From: Pogonophryne albipinna
Lineage: Eukaryota > Chordata > Actinopteri > Perciformes > Artedidraconidae
Length of the DNA: 64,000 bases
Assembly: GCA_028583405.1 (NCBI GenBank)
Contig: CM053264.1
Coordinates: 11,672,287-11,736,286, forward strand
Direction of reading: 5' to 3'
A program made the translations under genes and the position numbers. The notes below the pieces were generated by a model that was given only the letters and a program-made list of their open reading frames with translations, did no database searches and was not told where the DNA came from. This document shows positions 45,991 to 59,426 of the stretch, piece after piece; positions within the stretch are counted from its first letter, which is position 1, and every line of letters begins with the position of its first letter.

Positions 45991-47190
45991 TGCATGCTGC
46001 TATCTCTCCCTCGCTTGATGAGGGTGGTCAGGGTATTGTGCCGCTGTAGAAACAAAAACCAGTAATGACATGTTCGTCTTGCTTTCCTTTTGTTTTCCTC
46101 CGCTTTGTTTTGCCTTTTCTTTGTTGGCAAAAGTAAATGAAGAGGGTAAAGGAGCATAACGAGAGAGGGGTATTGAGGAACACAGAAAAGAGAGGGAGAT
46201 AACGGAGAGAGAATCAGTTTACTTACAGACTTTACAGCATGACAAAGGAGAACAGTGCCATTAACACACACACACTATAATCTGATCTGCAGCGGCTGTT
46301 ATTTATCAGGTAGCTCTGAATAGCTGTTCGCCTCTCAGGAGATCAGATTACTGAGAAGGGATCTGGAGTGGGAATCCAAATGTAGTCTGCAGGAGAAACT
46401 GCGAGTTGTTGAAGTCCCACAGATTATAGCGACTGATTACTAGGCTGTTAAAAAACATGAAGACCATCAAGTATAAAAACATAGTCAATACATCCTATAA
46501 CTACGACTACAATCCTCGGTAACAGATGCTTCACATCGGGATTTGCAGGAGTTAATGTACATGTTTTGGCTTAGACATGTGGCATTTAAAGGTCATCTTC
46601 AAGTATCATATGCCCACTACAAACACAAACACACACACACACACAGCTTAACAATAAAGTATTGACAGGAAAGGAAGCAGGCAGGCGCAAAAGTTGGATC
46701 CTAAAATATAACTATCATGGTACTTTATATATGATTCCCAGAAGTCAAAAGATGCTTCAAGTCTCTCAATAAATTAAAGTGAATGTTCAAAGTTGACCAC
46801 ATGTTACACTTCCATATAAAAGAGGGACTCTCATTTCTTCAGGAGATAACACAGACGCATGTATTTGACTGACTGGATTTCAAACAAAATGTCTCAAATC
46901 AAACTTCCACCCAGTAGCGTCAAACTTTGTGAGAAATGTCATCAGAATTATCCGTCTTCCTGACGCTTTTCAAATGCGATACATGGTAATTTGCATAAGA
47001 AATGCCTGGATGGAAACCCAGCTAGTGTTCCTGTCCTCACCGTCCCTCTCTCTCCGTACAGTATGAAGGAGGGATGATCACTCGCTGTCACATCTGTTGG
47101 CACGTTGCCATCAAGCCCCGACAGGAAAATAACACTCTTCAGGGAAAATAATACACTCGTTCTGCCATCGGCGCACCCAGACACATGCCT

Positions 47191-47192
<2 letters not shown>
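45991..47192. other. Non-coding spacer
   Basis: Purine-rich patch near 46140-46210 and short CA runs near 46266 and 46628. No exon recognised. Confidence 0.4.

Positions 47193-47228
<36 letters not shown>
47193..47228. repeat. (TG)n microsatellite
   Basis: About 18 units. Confidence 0.92.
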
Positions 47229-47299
47229 CTAAAAGCCCTCGTCGCTGCTGTCAACCTGAGTACAAAGGATCACTTTATATGATTAGTATGCATCTCTGA

Positions 47300-47470
47300 A
47301 AAACATATTGAACAAAAAGCCCTGCCCCGAATGCTGCTCCACGCCAATTAATGGATTAAGAAATTATTTTGAGGCGAGGCTTGTTGTGAGACAGCTATGA
47401 TACGTGGCTGGAGAGGCATTTCTGTTGTGCTTATTGCTAGCTATAAGGCCCCCGATGCATTTTGATCATA
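47300..47470. promoter_or_regulatory. Candidate conserved non-coding block
   Basis: Repeat-free, contains CACGCCAATTAATGGATTAAG (two homeodomain-type cores, the second bicoid-like GGATTA) and CTTATTGCTAGC. Untested. Confidence 0.28.
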
Positions 47471-49579
47471 CACAGCAATGTACACACAACCAGATATTTG
47501 TCTTTACTGAGTGACAAGGCCTATAAAACATCCTCTGCGTCTTCACAAGCCATGGAACACTACTTTGTTCCTCTGAAGGATGATATAAAAACACCCTCCC
47601 GTCTCATTTACCGTGTGGATTCAAACTAGCAACCGTCTGTCCGTCATCTCTGCAACGTTCAGAGGACAAAAGCCACTTTGACACGGCAGTTAACCCGAGA
47701 CCCTCAGACGCCTTTAACCCTCCGCTCACTCAGCTCGCAGGCCTGTGTTAAGAGCTGCGTTTATAGATTTTGCAAAAAGCAGAAAATAGAGATTGAAATC
47801 GACTTGGCCCCAAGAATGACATTTGATTTCTTACTTAGTGCCACTCCGCTTTAGGTGAGAGGGGGGTTTGCTTTAGAAAGAGAGAGATGGGTGCACAATG
47901 AGATTTATTTTGTAGTTTTTTACATTTGGATACGTAATAAGGAGCTAATTGTTTATCATGTTCGACAAAAGGTGTCTTTTTTTCAATGGAACCAGAGAAA
48001 ATGTTGAAATTTTGCCTCAAGAAATGGTTACGTTTTTTGAAAACTTCACACCTTTTGCTGGTTTAAAAGTCATGGATAGTGCTAGGGGTGCTACAGTGAT
48101 AATCATATTATTGATTATAATTGTTTTATAGACGTACATAATCACATTGTCATCTGGGTAGTTTGTTTCGTAATAAATAACCAGACACACATGGCAAGTT
48201 TCTAAAGCAAAAAATCAGACTCTACGTTTTCCTTCAAAGACAGCCTGTAATAAAATTCAAAAACACACTCTTCTTACACTTTCTCTACGCAATTAGTATT
48301 ATATGGTTAAATGTAAAAGAACGTCAGGTCTCTATGCAATTTGTAAAGTTTCTAAATATTGGAATATAACATAAAATAAGTCTTAAATCTACATTTTCAA
48401 ACAGGGATTCTCAGGGTGATAAAGCTGCATTGTGTGTGTTGTGCTTTAGCTCTGCATATCACCAAACTAAAGTTGAATTAAATTAGCACTATTAGTCCAG
48501 CATCCCTGAAAGACGGCTCTCGCCTCTCAAATGTCTTCTATTGTTGTCTAAATAAAGAGTTTATTCCTTATTATTGAAAGGCTTTTTGGTGTATATGTCA
48601 CTGAGTGTAACGTAATACATATACAAAGGGGATAAACTATTGACCTACACTTTTCTCTACAGCCAAGTACACTCACTAGCAGGGGTACAAATATACTTAT
48701 ATAATTGTAAATGCACTGAGAAGTCTTTCTAATGATGTAAGTGCATTATGTGATAAGTGGAGTTTCTTCTGATTGGTATTCTGTCCATTACACATCCTGA
48801 AGAGAGCTCAATTCTCCATTTCAACCCAACAACGTGGAAAATGGCAGTCTATTTTCCTGCGCTAATGCAAACAACATAGCTGCTCTAAAATCAATGTAAT
48901 TGGCTGCAGCATTTAGTGTGAGTGAGTATCTTGTGTGATGCTTGTAGTGCGATGATGGCAGCGTAGTTCCTTCATAGTGAGGGGGTCTGAGTAATGGGAG
49001 GAGCACTGACATGTGAATGGAAGGGGGATTATTTAAATATATACAGAGGCACATTTGCATTTGTGATGCACGTCAACCAGGCAGCTGAGAGGTGACGTTC
49101 CGTTTACAGATCACCCCGAGACAACGTTTTAGTCTAAGTTTTACGGTCACTTTTTCATGAATAAATGCCACTTTTAAGCCACAATTTTCGCACAATACGG
49201 ACTATTATCATCTGCTTGTTGTTACAATACAGTTAAACATTTACATGCTTACTTTTTAGAAACAAACTCCAGTCCCATGTCCTTAAATGTCAGGTTTTTG
49301 AAAGGGACATTACATCAACTTCACACATATGCAGAGACTTTAACAAAATAAGCCGTTTTAACAAAAAAGCCTGCACCCAATAATCGAGGGTGCGACTTTT
49401 AAAATGTAAAAAAATGCTATTGAATTGAATTATGGGAAATGTAGGATGCAGAATCTGTACACCTTGCACACTCTGAATGTCTCTTTTCAAATCTGCCTAA
49501 AGCACGCCTTCCCATTTTGTTAAAGGGAAATACGAAATCCCAAAACTCTAAATGATATCCCTTACATACTCAGGGGAGT
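47471..49579. other. Non-coding spacer
   Basis: AT-rich. A TAGGGGTGCTACAGTGATAA string at 48082 may be a stray hAT-like end. No exon recognised. Confidence 0.4.
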
Positions 49580-49660
49580 GTATATTTATTGCATTTTATT
49601 TAGCTGCTGCTTTTACCCAAAGCGACTTGCAAAAGGTGCAAGAAGTCATGAAGATACAAA
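49580..49660 (-). mobile_element. LINE/SINE 3'-tail fragment
   Basis: On the minus strand it contains TTGCAAGTCGCTTTGGGTAA then AAGCAGCAGCTAAATAAAAT, a diverged match to the GATAAAAGCGTC tail of the LINE and SINE at 25.9-26.3 kb. Only the tail is present. Confidence 0.55.
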
Positions 49661-49921
49661 CTCAGAACAGCAAGAAGCCTGCAGGTATGACCTTCAAATA
49701 AGTTGTATGCCCCTCTATCCAAAGAAACTGATATTTGCAGTAAACAAATCTGATGGAAATGAAATAAACAAAGTCATCTTGAAGTTTTATGTGAATTCAC
49801 AGCCTTGTATTTGAAAGAAAGAGCTGTGAGGCACCACAAAAAGCTAAGATCATCAGCAGGATATCCTACATCAAATGTTATTTCCCAACAAACGACAGAA
49901 ATGTAAGTCTTTTTACTTTCT

Positions 49922-50423
49922 ATGCAGGAATCCTGAAGTCAGATGTAAGACCTTTTAAGACCCTTTCCATACATTTTAAGACGTCATCGCCACTTGGAGT
50001 TCTAACCGGTTACCTTGGCGACACACTTTACCTCACATTGACTATATATGATTGTCCTTCCTCCTTATCTTCCAACCATTTGGACGCAGACTTGCATTTC
50101 CCCATAACGATGTTGTTTAACAACCGGCGTAAACGGAGCTTCGCGCTATCAAGCAGTGAGCGTGCGACGTCCTGTTCAGATGACGTCAAACCCAACGGGA
50201 TGCCATAAATAAACTACACAGAATCACACTACACACCTACGCCATGATTACATTCAGGCACACTGTAGAATACAACCTCTTTGGACAATTTATATACTTA
50301 CTGAAAACAAGCTACAAAATGTAATACCTTGGAAAATGCTGTTTAATACTTTTTAATAACCTTAATTTTCGCTAAATTGATTTATCAACTTTTAATACTT
50401 TTTAAGACCCCGCGGTCACCCTG
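49922..50423 (+). mobile_element. Interspersed repeat, copy 1 (hAT-like)
   Basis: About 500 bp beginning TGCAGGAATCCTGAAGTC with AAGACCTTTTAAGACCC and ending TTTTTAAGACCCCGCGG then TCACCCTG. The ends are only loosely inverted, recalling a fish hAT family with 'ttaagacc' motifs. It matches 52537-53045 at high identity in the same orientation. No clean target duplication found. Confidence 0.7.
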
Positions 50424-50639
50424 TTAAACACGACACTGTGACAGCAACAAAGTGACCTTTTCCAACCACAGCAAAGAACACAAGCTCTGTCCGATGGCCG
50501 TCACAGATTACCAGAAGTAGAAGAAGACCGAGTTGCCCACTTATAGGAAATTGTAAATAATTGGGTTAAGGAAAAGTGTGTCAATTTGTGTGAGTTTTAC
50601 ATCAAATGTACTTGAACCCGGGCTATATTTGTCGATGCA
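50424..50639. other. Non-coding spacer
   Basis: Nothing recognised. Confidence 0.5.
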
Positions 50640-50870
50640 TTAGAGGCAGAGAGCGGCTGCTGGCTTGCTGGAGGCCTTTTTCACCACGATCTGTTTGTCA
50701 GCCTCCACATTTCCTGCGTGGAGAATGAATGCAGAATGCCGGATATCCATCACATTAATGCGGTTTGATAGCAGCCTGGCACTTTGAGGCAATTCAGTTC
50801 ACAGGAAGGCTCTGGTATCCCACTGCTCGCTGCTTTCCCTGCAAACGCTTCAGAGCGCTGCACGCCACTT
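50640..50870. promoter_or_regulatory. Candidate conserved non-coding block
   Basis: Repeat-free, GC-balanced (CACATTAATGCGG, GAATGAATGCAG, CACTTTGAGGC), flanked by AT-rich DNA. Untested. Confidence 0.25.
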
Positions 50871-52536
50871 AAAAATTATTCCTGTGCAGTCGTGCTGGTG
50901 CTGGATTCACCGCTTTATTCAAATCTACAGTAAAGCTGTTTGTTTTGTCTTTGTTTCCATTGCCCTTACGTCTTTTAGTGAAATATCTACTTAGGCTGAG
51001 CGAGCGAGGTTGACCTGTGTTGGGGGAAAAATGATGGTGGTCATCATATCCTCTGCAAATACCGAAAAGTAATTTCACAAAATGATGATATTCTGCAGGT
51101 AGGGACATGATTTGCTCATAAACTCATTAACAAATACTCAGTATGGCCAATGCTGTCTCTAAATGCATATTAAAGTATTGAATTTCACAGCGACTGACTT
51201 GTAGAAGGATATTTAAGAAAAGAAGTTCAACAGTAGAGAGTTTAACTGAATATGCACCATTGCCAAGACGTTAAATAATATATATGTTTGTTTACGGGCA
51301 TTTAAAGTCAGTACTAAGAAGAAACAAAGTGAAGCATAGCAAGGACTTTAGAGCAGCGATAATAACTTCTTACCTGTGGAGAACATAGACTCAAGAGTGC
51401 AGAATCTAAACAGAATGTAATGAATGAAAGTACAACCATATTTATAACACTTATGGTGGATTTGTGTGCAAATATTTCACTTCAAAATGTTGTGAATCTT
51501 CTATTCGATTGATAGATAAATCCGATAGCCAAGTAACTATTTCTAACCATAGTTGACAGACGACATCATAAGACAAATCAGTAGATTTTTACGCACATTG
51601 TCAGTGTCTGGAAAACAGCTGTTTGCAGGCGTTACACACACACACTCACACACATATACACTTACACACACACGAGTTTGTACACACAAGGGACTAATAG
51701 TGGTCAAGTCTTCAGTGGCCTCTCTGAGTTTGAAGGTGGATATCAAGCTCCCTCTAGTGGGAAAACTCTTCATGGCTGCACTAAAAGAGTCCAAAGATGT
51801 GTACTGATGGGATCCTGCTGCAGATCAAGCATAGAGGTCCTGACTGATAAATACTAGTCATTATGTAACGTAGATTGTCTTTGCATCTTAGATATCAATT
51901 AGTAGAAAAAAGGTTAACATGTAGATACATTTGGATTTCTGAGCAACAGGCCTGACTTTTAGATTTCAGCTCACATTGAGAGTTAAGGAAATACACATTT
52001 CAACACAAATTATCAAAAACTAACTTGCTACTCACAACATTTTGTATTGCTACTCGGGCCTAAGTATATGAGAATAGCTGCAAACCTTTCATTCCTGCAG
52101 TGGCTGATTATACATTAAGACATTTCCCGTGGTTAATAAATGGTAACTGAATTCTGCTTATGACATACAACACACACTTTATCTAAATGCATCAGATTGA
52201 ACTAAAAGAAGAATGTAGTGTAACTTGTATTTAATGACCTGTTTGGACATAAATCTGATTAACATTAGTGATAGCTAACGACGAATGAGGAGTTCAAAAA
52301 ATGATTTAAATAGTGCCAACATTCATTATCACAGTGTCTGTTTGTGAGACTGTGCTGCCCTCTAGTGGTCAGATCCAGACTCACAGCTTTAATTCATTAT
52401 TAGAGTTAATTCGCTCATATCTCTCAAATAAATTGCCCATTTTAAAAATAGGTGAAGCAAGACTACAATAAGAACTGGATAAGGGTTGTAAAGATGCAGA
52501 AATTACAGAAATGGGCCCTTTGTTGAACACAGGGTA
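50871..52536. other. Non-coding spacer
   Basis: Short CA-type runs around 51635-51675. No exon recognised. Confidence 0.4.
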
Positions 52537-53045
52537 TATGCAGGAATCCTGAAGTCAAATGTCAGACCTTTTAAGACCCTTTCCATACATTTTAAGACCT
52601 CATCGCCACTTGGAGTTCTAACTGGTTACCTTGGCGACACACTTTACCTCACATTGACTATATACAGTATTGATTGTCCTTCCTCCTTATCTTCCAACCA
52701 TTTGGACGCAGACTTGCATTTCCCCATAACGATGTTGTTTAACAACCGGCGTAAACGGACCTTTGCGCGCTATCAAGCAGTGAGCGCGCGATGTCCTGTT
52801 CAGATGACGTCAAACCCAACGGGATGCCATAAATAAACTACACAGAATCACACTACACACCTACGCAATGATTACATTCAGGCAGACTGTAGAATACAAC
52901 CTCTTTGGACCATTCATATACTTATTGAAGACAAGCTACAAAATGTAATACTTTGGAAAATGCTGTTTAATACTTTTAATAGCCTTAATTTTCACTAAAT
53001 TGATTTATCAACTGTAATACTTTTTAAGACCCCGCGGACCCCCTG
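52537..53045 (+). mobile_element. Interspersed repeat, copy 2 (hAT-like)
   Basis: Direct-orientation sister of 49922-50423, differing by scattered substitutions and small indels. A 60-codon frame inside (52654-52836) is not matched by any family I know and is disrupted in copy 1. Confidence 0.7.
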
Positions 53046-54809
53046 AGCACATCTACCTTTTGTAATCAAACGATGACCTCTCCACAGCTGCGTTAGATAT
53101 GTTCAAAAGATTATAACAAACACCAAACTGAAGCCATTTCAATAGTGAGCAAATCCCTAATCTAACTTTCTCATCACGATGACGATACATGTAACTCAGA
53201 CTCTCACACAATTATACTTCCACAATGCAATGAGCCTCTGAATATCAGTCTTCTCAAATAACAACATTCAGGAAGAGCTACCGACTGCGACAGAAAGTGT
53301 TTTGATGCATACTGCAAATGATAAGACTACACACTATCGCACATTTTTTGCTATTTTTCCAACAAGTAGCAGCTGGATATATCATCACTAAAGTGTTGGC
53401 TTTACCTGCTCGACCGAAAGTAACAAGAACATTATTGATGCCATGTTGAGATAATTATATTTTATACATATATAGTAGGCTATACTAAAGTAGACAGTAA
53501 AATATATATGATAAGTACACATTTTTGAGCACAATCATACCACAGTTACACTAAAAACAGCTCTATTTCTAATCAATAGAGTGTATTGATTAGTATGTAA
53601 AGACAGCATAGTACCATCCTGTTCTCTATTGGCTTAAGTTACAATTTCTTATGTAGCTTCACATTTTGATGAAGCTGCCATCTCTACTGTATAAATGATG
53701 GTTAAACTGCAGACTCATCCAAAGACACGCCCACATAGCACCACATGTCACATGACTGAAGAGTGAGGAAGCAAATAGCCTCACATAGATCTGCAAAAAC
53801 TCATTTGCAACGATTAAATCTACAAGTCTCTGTCAAAAGACATTAGTTTTACTATAAAACACACACAAAAAAGCATGATTTCAGTTTTTTTTGTAATGTA
53901 TAGCCGACTCACCAAACTTAAAGTACTCTAACAGCACTTCTTGGTTTCTTTGGCATGGAAATTAAACAATTTAGGGAGAGTGAGACTGAAGAAATAAGAG
54001 TGTTTCTGGTGACTGAAGAGTGAAAGCAAAGTGAAGTAATGCTGAAATCAACTCCTGTTTAAAGTATGAAACATGGAAATATGCATAATGCATACTTACA
54101 AAATGCCGGCTCAATCCAAATCCATGTTTATGGAAATATCCAGATTGTTGTGCATGTAAATGAACAGAGTTCTCATCCTCCAAGCAAGTGTTTCAAAGTC
54201 TTCTTCCACTGAATGAAGCCTGAGGAAGGCTGATCTCCAGACAGGAAACAAAGACGTTGTTGTTGTTGTTGTTGGGAGTTGTATTCCATTTTTGGATTAG
54301 TAAATGTACCGCACAGTGGATGATAAGGACCTCCAGAAAGTGCAGAACAACCATCTGCTGGGAAGTTGTGAAAAATCACACCCCACATACTGAAAAGATG
54401 CTTTTACTGAAGTTAAAACAGCAAAATGAGTCCTGTTTTTGCTCAGTGAGACTGTGGTATCGTCAGGCATGCTGTCACCTCAGGACCTCCATCACTCTTC
54501 CTCAAACACTCAAAAAACAGAGATGGCATGTGGAAGAAAAATGGTCAGAAAGAGTTGCTTTGATCCATCAAACGAAGGAGAAATCCTTTCCTTGGAAAAG
54601 AAAGACAAGTGATTCGTTCCCACCTGTTGGTAAAGTTTGACTGACTGGTAACAGAGAGGAAGAGGATGATGAAGAAGAAAGGTGAACGATGGAGAGTTGA
54701 GCATCCTGTCGTCTCTCAGCCAGGAGGATGAATGAAAAGCCTGCCTCTCTGCCTCCTTTTATATTCTCTCTTCCCCTGCTGCCTCGCTTTGGCTTTTACC
54801 CTGGCTTTA
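53046..54809. other. Non-coding spacer
   Basis: AT-rich. A 127-codon plus frame at 54257-54640 has no recognised domain or splice context and is judged chance. (GTT)n run at 54255-54274. Confidence 0.4.
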
Positions 54810-54832
54810 ATGTGTGTGTGTGTGTGTGTGCG

Positions 54833-54871
<39 letters not shown>
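54810..54871. repeat. Interrupted (TG)n
   Basis: TG array with GCG interruptions. Confidence 0.93.
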
Positions 54872-54872
<1 letters not shown>

Positions 54873-54909
54873 TGGAGACAGACCTCTTTCAGAGCAGCAG
54901 GAATATATT

Positions 54910-55220
54910 ATAACCCAAACAAAAGGCGCCGGCTTATTGTTTATGAATTACTAGCCTTCCAAAGCCAACAAAGGCCCCTATTTTCATAGAAAACTCCATT
55001 TTCATTTCAGCTCCATTTGATTACCAGAGCAAAGACAATAAAAAGGCCTCTCTGGGCTCAGCGTCCCAAAGGGATTCATTCCTCCTTCGCTCGCTCATTC
55101 AACGCCACTGAAAAGCTTTCTTTATTGCTTTATTTTCAGGGCCGACGTCAAATGGGCTTTTAGGAGTAAACCAATGACAAAACAAAAACTATGGCTTGGC
55201 TATTTTGTACAATAACAGGG
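54910..55220. promoter_or_regulatory. Candidate SOX-motif-rich conserved block
   Basis: Repeat-free block with many SOX/HMG-type cores on both strands: AACAAAAGG, TTATTGTTTATG, CCAACAAAGG, GACAATAAAAAGG, CTTTATTGC and ACAATAACAGG within about 300 bp. Enhancer-like by density. Conservation is not tested. Confidence 0.35.
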
Positions 55221-55554
55221 CCGGGGGAAGAGAGGAGTCCTGTGTTGTCTTTGTCTTCTTCTGCTACAGGAGGAGAAAATTGCAGAGGCAGGAAATTCAT
55301 GGCAAGGCTTTGAAGGGAGAAGAGAGAGAAAGGCGAGGGAGTCACAATGCAACAATACAAGTCAAATCTAAATTATCCCTAGCTATTGAGCACAGTGAGG
55401 AGACAGAGAGGGACTGTACCTTTTACAGAACACACACCTGTTGGTTTCACCGCCAAAACACAATGCAACCCGATGTGACTCACTGCCATTTCATCCACGA
55501 TGGGGCTGTCAATAGTGTGTGGCAGTGTCCCTCACTATTCTACCGTGTGTGTGG

Positions 55555-55690
55555 ATGCAGATCATCACGTAATTACTTTTAAAGATGTCATTAAATCATT
55601 ATGTTGATGCACGGAAATTATCTGTAAGCGACGGGGTCATCTGTTACCTGATTAGCGTCAGATAAAGTTGAAAGCGTTTAAGTCAAACCC
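55555..55690. promoter_or_regulatory. Candidate conserved non-coding block
   Basis: Contains CACGTAATTACTTTTAAAGA and CATTAAATCATTATG, then CTGATTAGCGTCAG. Dense homeodomain cores in repeat-free DNA. Untested. Confidence 0.28.
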
Positions 55691-55890
55691 TAGGCTTCAA
55701 CTTTAGAGTGGTTTATTCGCAAAAGGCAGGGGTTTATTTTTAAGCTATTAAGACATAAATGAAGCAAATATTAACTTAGTTTTTAAGATTTAAAGAGATA
55801 AGCTCCCTTCCTGCTGAAGGCTAGATTGTTTCTCACTCTTTGGAGATGTGACATTTCAAAGGAGAAGAACAAAAAGTGAATTACCACCCA

Positions 55891-55975
55891 ATCAGAATCA
55901 CAAACAGGTTTATTGCCAGGTAGGTTCGCACATACTAGGAATTTGACTTGATGTCATGGTGCATAATTCAATGGT
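55891..55975 (+). mobile_element. Fragment of a common teleost interspersed repeat
   Basis: Reads CAGAATCACAAACAGGTTTA, TTGCCAGGTAGGTTCGCACA and GGAATTTGACTTGATGTCA. This resembles the abundant fish motif 'tttattggccaagtatgtttgcac...aaggaatttgacttgg'. The parent family is not assigned. Confidence 0.55.
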
Positions 55976-56229
55976 TGTTATGCTTCAAAAGCTAATGGAT
56001 AAAGTACAAACATATCTGTGTAACTATGATTTCTTGGGGGAAACCAACATCCTACGTCACTGTTGATCAATCTAAACCTGTAATCCACATGTGATCTGAG
56101 TCTTGATATAACGTCTTTCAGATACACAGAAGAATAGCAGAAGATGCGCTTTCATCTTTCTGCTCTGCCTCCTGGATGAATATTTGGCTCGAGACAAAAG
56201 GTGAGCCAATCAATTATTCCTCCTGCTCT

Positions 56230-56440
56230 ACCCGGTGCTGTTGTGAAAAGCGTTGACATTTGAGCTTTCCAGACGACATCTGCACATTGATATGCCTTCC
56301 ATTGTGCGAGGCAGCCAGCCCTGCATCAAAAGGCTGTAAAAGGCCTTGTCAATGTAGTAAAGACAACTCCACAAAGACTCCTTTCTCCTCTGTTGTTATG
56401 GGAATAATGCTTTTCACCCATGTCCTGCCAAAAGCTGTTG
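56230..56440. promoter_or_regulatory. Candidate conserved non-coding block
   Basis: Repeat-free, mixed composition (CACATTGATATGCCTTCCAT, CTCTGTTGTTATGG). CNE-like by texture only. Confidence 0.25.
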
Positions 56441-57203
56441 GCAATTTATCCAGGTGAAGTTATTGATGGCATTGATAACCGATATGGCAGCCGTCAAACT
56501 GTCAGAGATGCATTGTGAAACATCACAAACGTCTTCATGGAGGCTTTTTACAATGAATATGTGCACAATAGATGTCTCCCCTTCAACATACTGTAGCTGA
56601 CTGAAACCTCCATGTAAATATAAAATGGTAAGTCAATTGTCTCCATCCCTTAAATCTCCTTTCCCTTAAATGTCACTGGACAGCGTTCTTTACAAAACAG
56701 ACAATAGCGTCTCTTCGCCAAACATCACGGACTGTTATGAGTCCTTACTAGAGGTCATTTTTGTGGATGGTTGTCAGTCACTATGCATGCATTATAAGCC
56801 CATTAGAAGTACTTTAAAATGAAATATCATCCATACGACACACAGATAAATCATAAGTCACATAGCTGTTGAGATAATGTACATCAGAAAGCATTATAGT
56901 TCACTGAATGCACTTCCAAAGGTTTGTGTTAATCTAATGAATGCACATATCATAGATATATGACTTACTCACGAGTCTTTTGTCTGAGCAGACAATAATA
57001 TATACAGTACTACAAAGCTGGTACTCTGACACAGGTTCATATAAGTACTGAATACTAAGAAACATGTACAGATCTTTAAATTGTTGTTTACATCAAAAAG
57101 TATCAATGCATGCATCGAATACATGACTTACACACAACTTGGTACACAGACTACAGCCTACAATGCAAGGCCTGTAGAGTTACTCTAATCAATACTCAAT
57201 ATG
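56441..57203. other. Non-coding spacer
   Basis: AT-rich, no exon recognised. Confidence 0.45.
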
Positions 57204-57614
<411 letters not shown>

Positions 57615-57628
57615 CAGTGTAAACTGTG

Positions 57629-58300
<672 letters not shown>

Positions 58301-58309
58301 CTGACTCAC

Positions 58310-58500
58310 ATTTGCAGTCCTCATCTTTCATTGGGATGTCGAAACTGCACTTGCTTCTTTGAAAGTCATTTTGTTTGTGTTGACATAAGTATTGTTGTTG
58401 TTCTTTGAAAGGTTGTTTGTAGACAAGTCTTCGTCCCTTTCTCTTGCTGCTAGCTTAGCACGTTAGCTGCATTCGCCACACAGGTTAAACTGAAACTAGC
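58310..58500 (-). other. Possible 5' exon of an unidentified minus-strand gene
   Basis: On the minus strand, a GC-richer stretch with GCTAACGTGCTAAGCTAGCA, a sequence style common in teleost 5' UTRs, leads to AATG AAA GAT GAG GAC TGC AAA T followed by donor GTGAGTCAG (exon end 58310). It would encode MKDEDCK before the intron. No downstream exon is recognised before 57 kb other than the orphan arhgef7 exon. A promoter could lie at about 58500-58760. Weak evidence. Confidence 0.25.
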
Positions 58501-58769
58501 ACACTTTACTCTAACTAAAAACTAATGGTTGTTTAATTTAACTAACTTTTCCGAAGTTTGTGGTTTGATAGGCTTTTTAAAATGTGTCTTTGTTTCTTCT
58601 CCAGCGACGTGTGGAAGTGGCCTTACAGACGGGTTGTTCCTCACGTGCTAATTAACTGTTTCTTAATTAACGACAACGCTTTGCACCTGGTGTGGATTTC
58701 GACAGGGTGGAATGCCCCCGTTTGACACGCGCTGTTTCACTCGTTTGAGGGAATCTGGCAAAAGAAAAA

Positions 58770-59426
58770 GACAAGTTTAAAAGTCAAATGCAATTATTAC
58801 ATTAAAAACAATGTTTGTTTTTGTTTTGTTTCTTATTTTTTCCAGATTTGTGGATTTTTATGTAGTTATTTTATGTATTTAAGTGTTTATTTTGTAATTA
58901 ATGCCTTATTTGTTATCAAAATAATTTCTTAAAATGCAATTAAAATTATATTTTATTTAAATACCTCAATGGATTATCTTAAAAGGAAGACAATAATGGG
59001 AATAGGGTTAAACATTAAACTAAATATTCATGAAACTTCCTTGGTTTATTACTTACATGTACATTTTTTGTATACTAGGTTTTCTGAAATATTAACTTCA
59101 TGTATGCAAATGAGGCTTGATGTTATTAAATAAGTGGATATTACAGACATTTTCAGCACAGAAATTTACTAGTTTGAAATGTTGTTTCATTTTGTTGTCA
59201 TATTAAAGTACAAGGAATTTGGATATACTTGTATCACTCAAACACAAATAAATGCAGGCTATATTACATGTACAGTAAAACCCTTCAGAATATATGTATT
59301 GTGTGGTCAGTACTACCAAAGTGTAGATTTGAAAAAGAAATCAACATGAAACTCACCCAGTTGCGTACTAACAAACTAAATGATTGACCTGCATGATAAA
59401 AGATTCTTCGGGATTTGATTCCACAT
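58770..59426. other. AT-rich spacer
   Basis: No gene or repeat boundary recognised. Confidence 0.45.

Noticed and set aside
48082..48130. Possible hAT terminus TAGGGGTGCTACAGTGATAA
   Set aside because: No partner end or target duplication found, so not annotated as an element.
54257..54640. 127-codon plus frame
   Set aside because: Starts in a (GTT)n-derived poly-Leu, has no domain, and composition is like the flanking non-coding DNA.
55196..55582. 128-codon plus frame
   Set aside because: Overlaps a CNE-like block. No homology or splice context.
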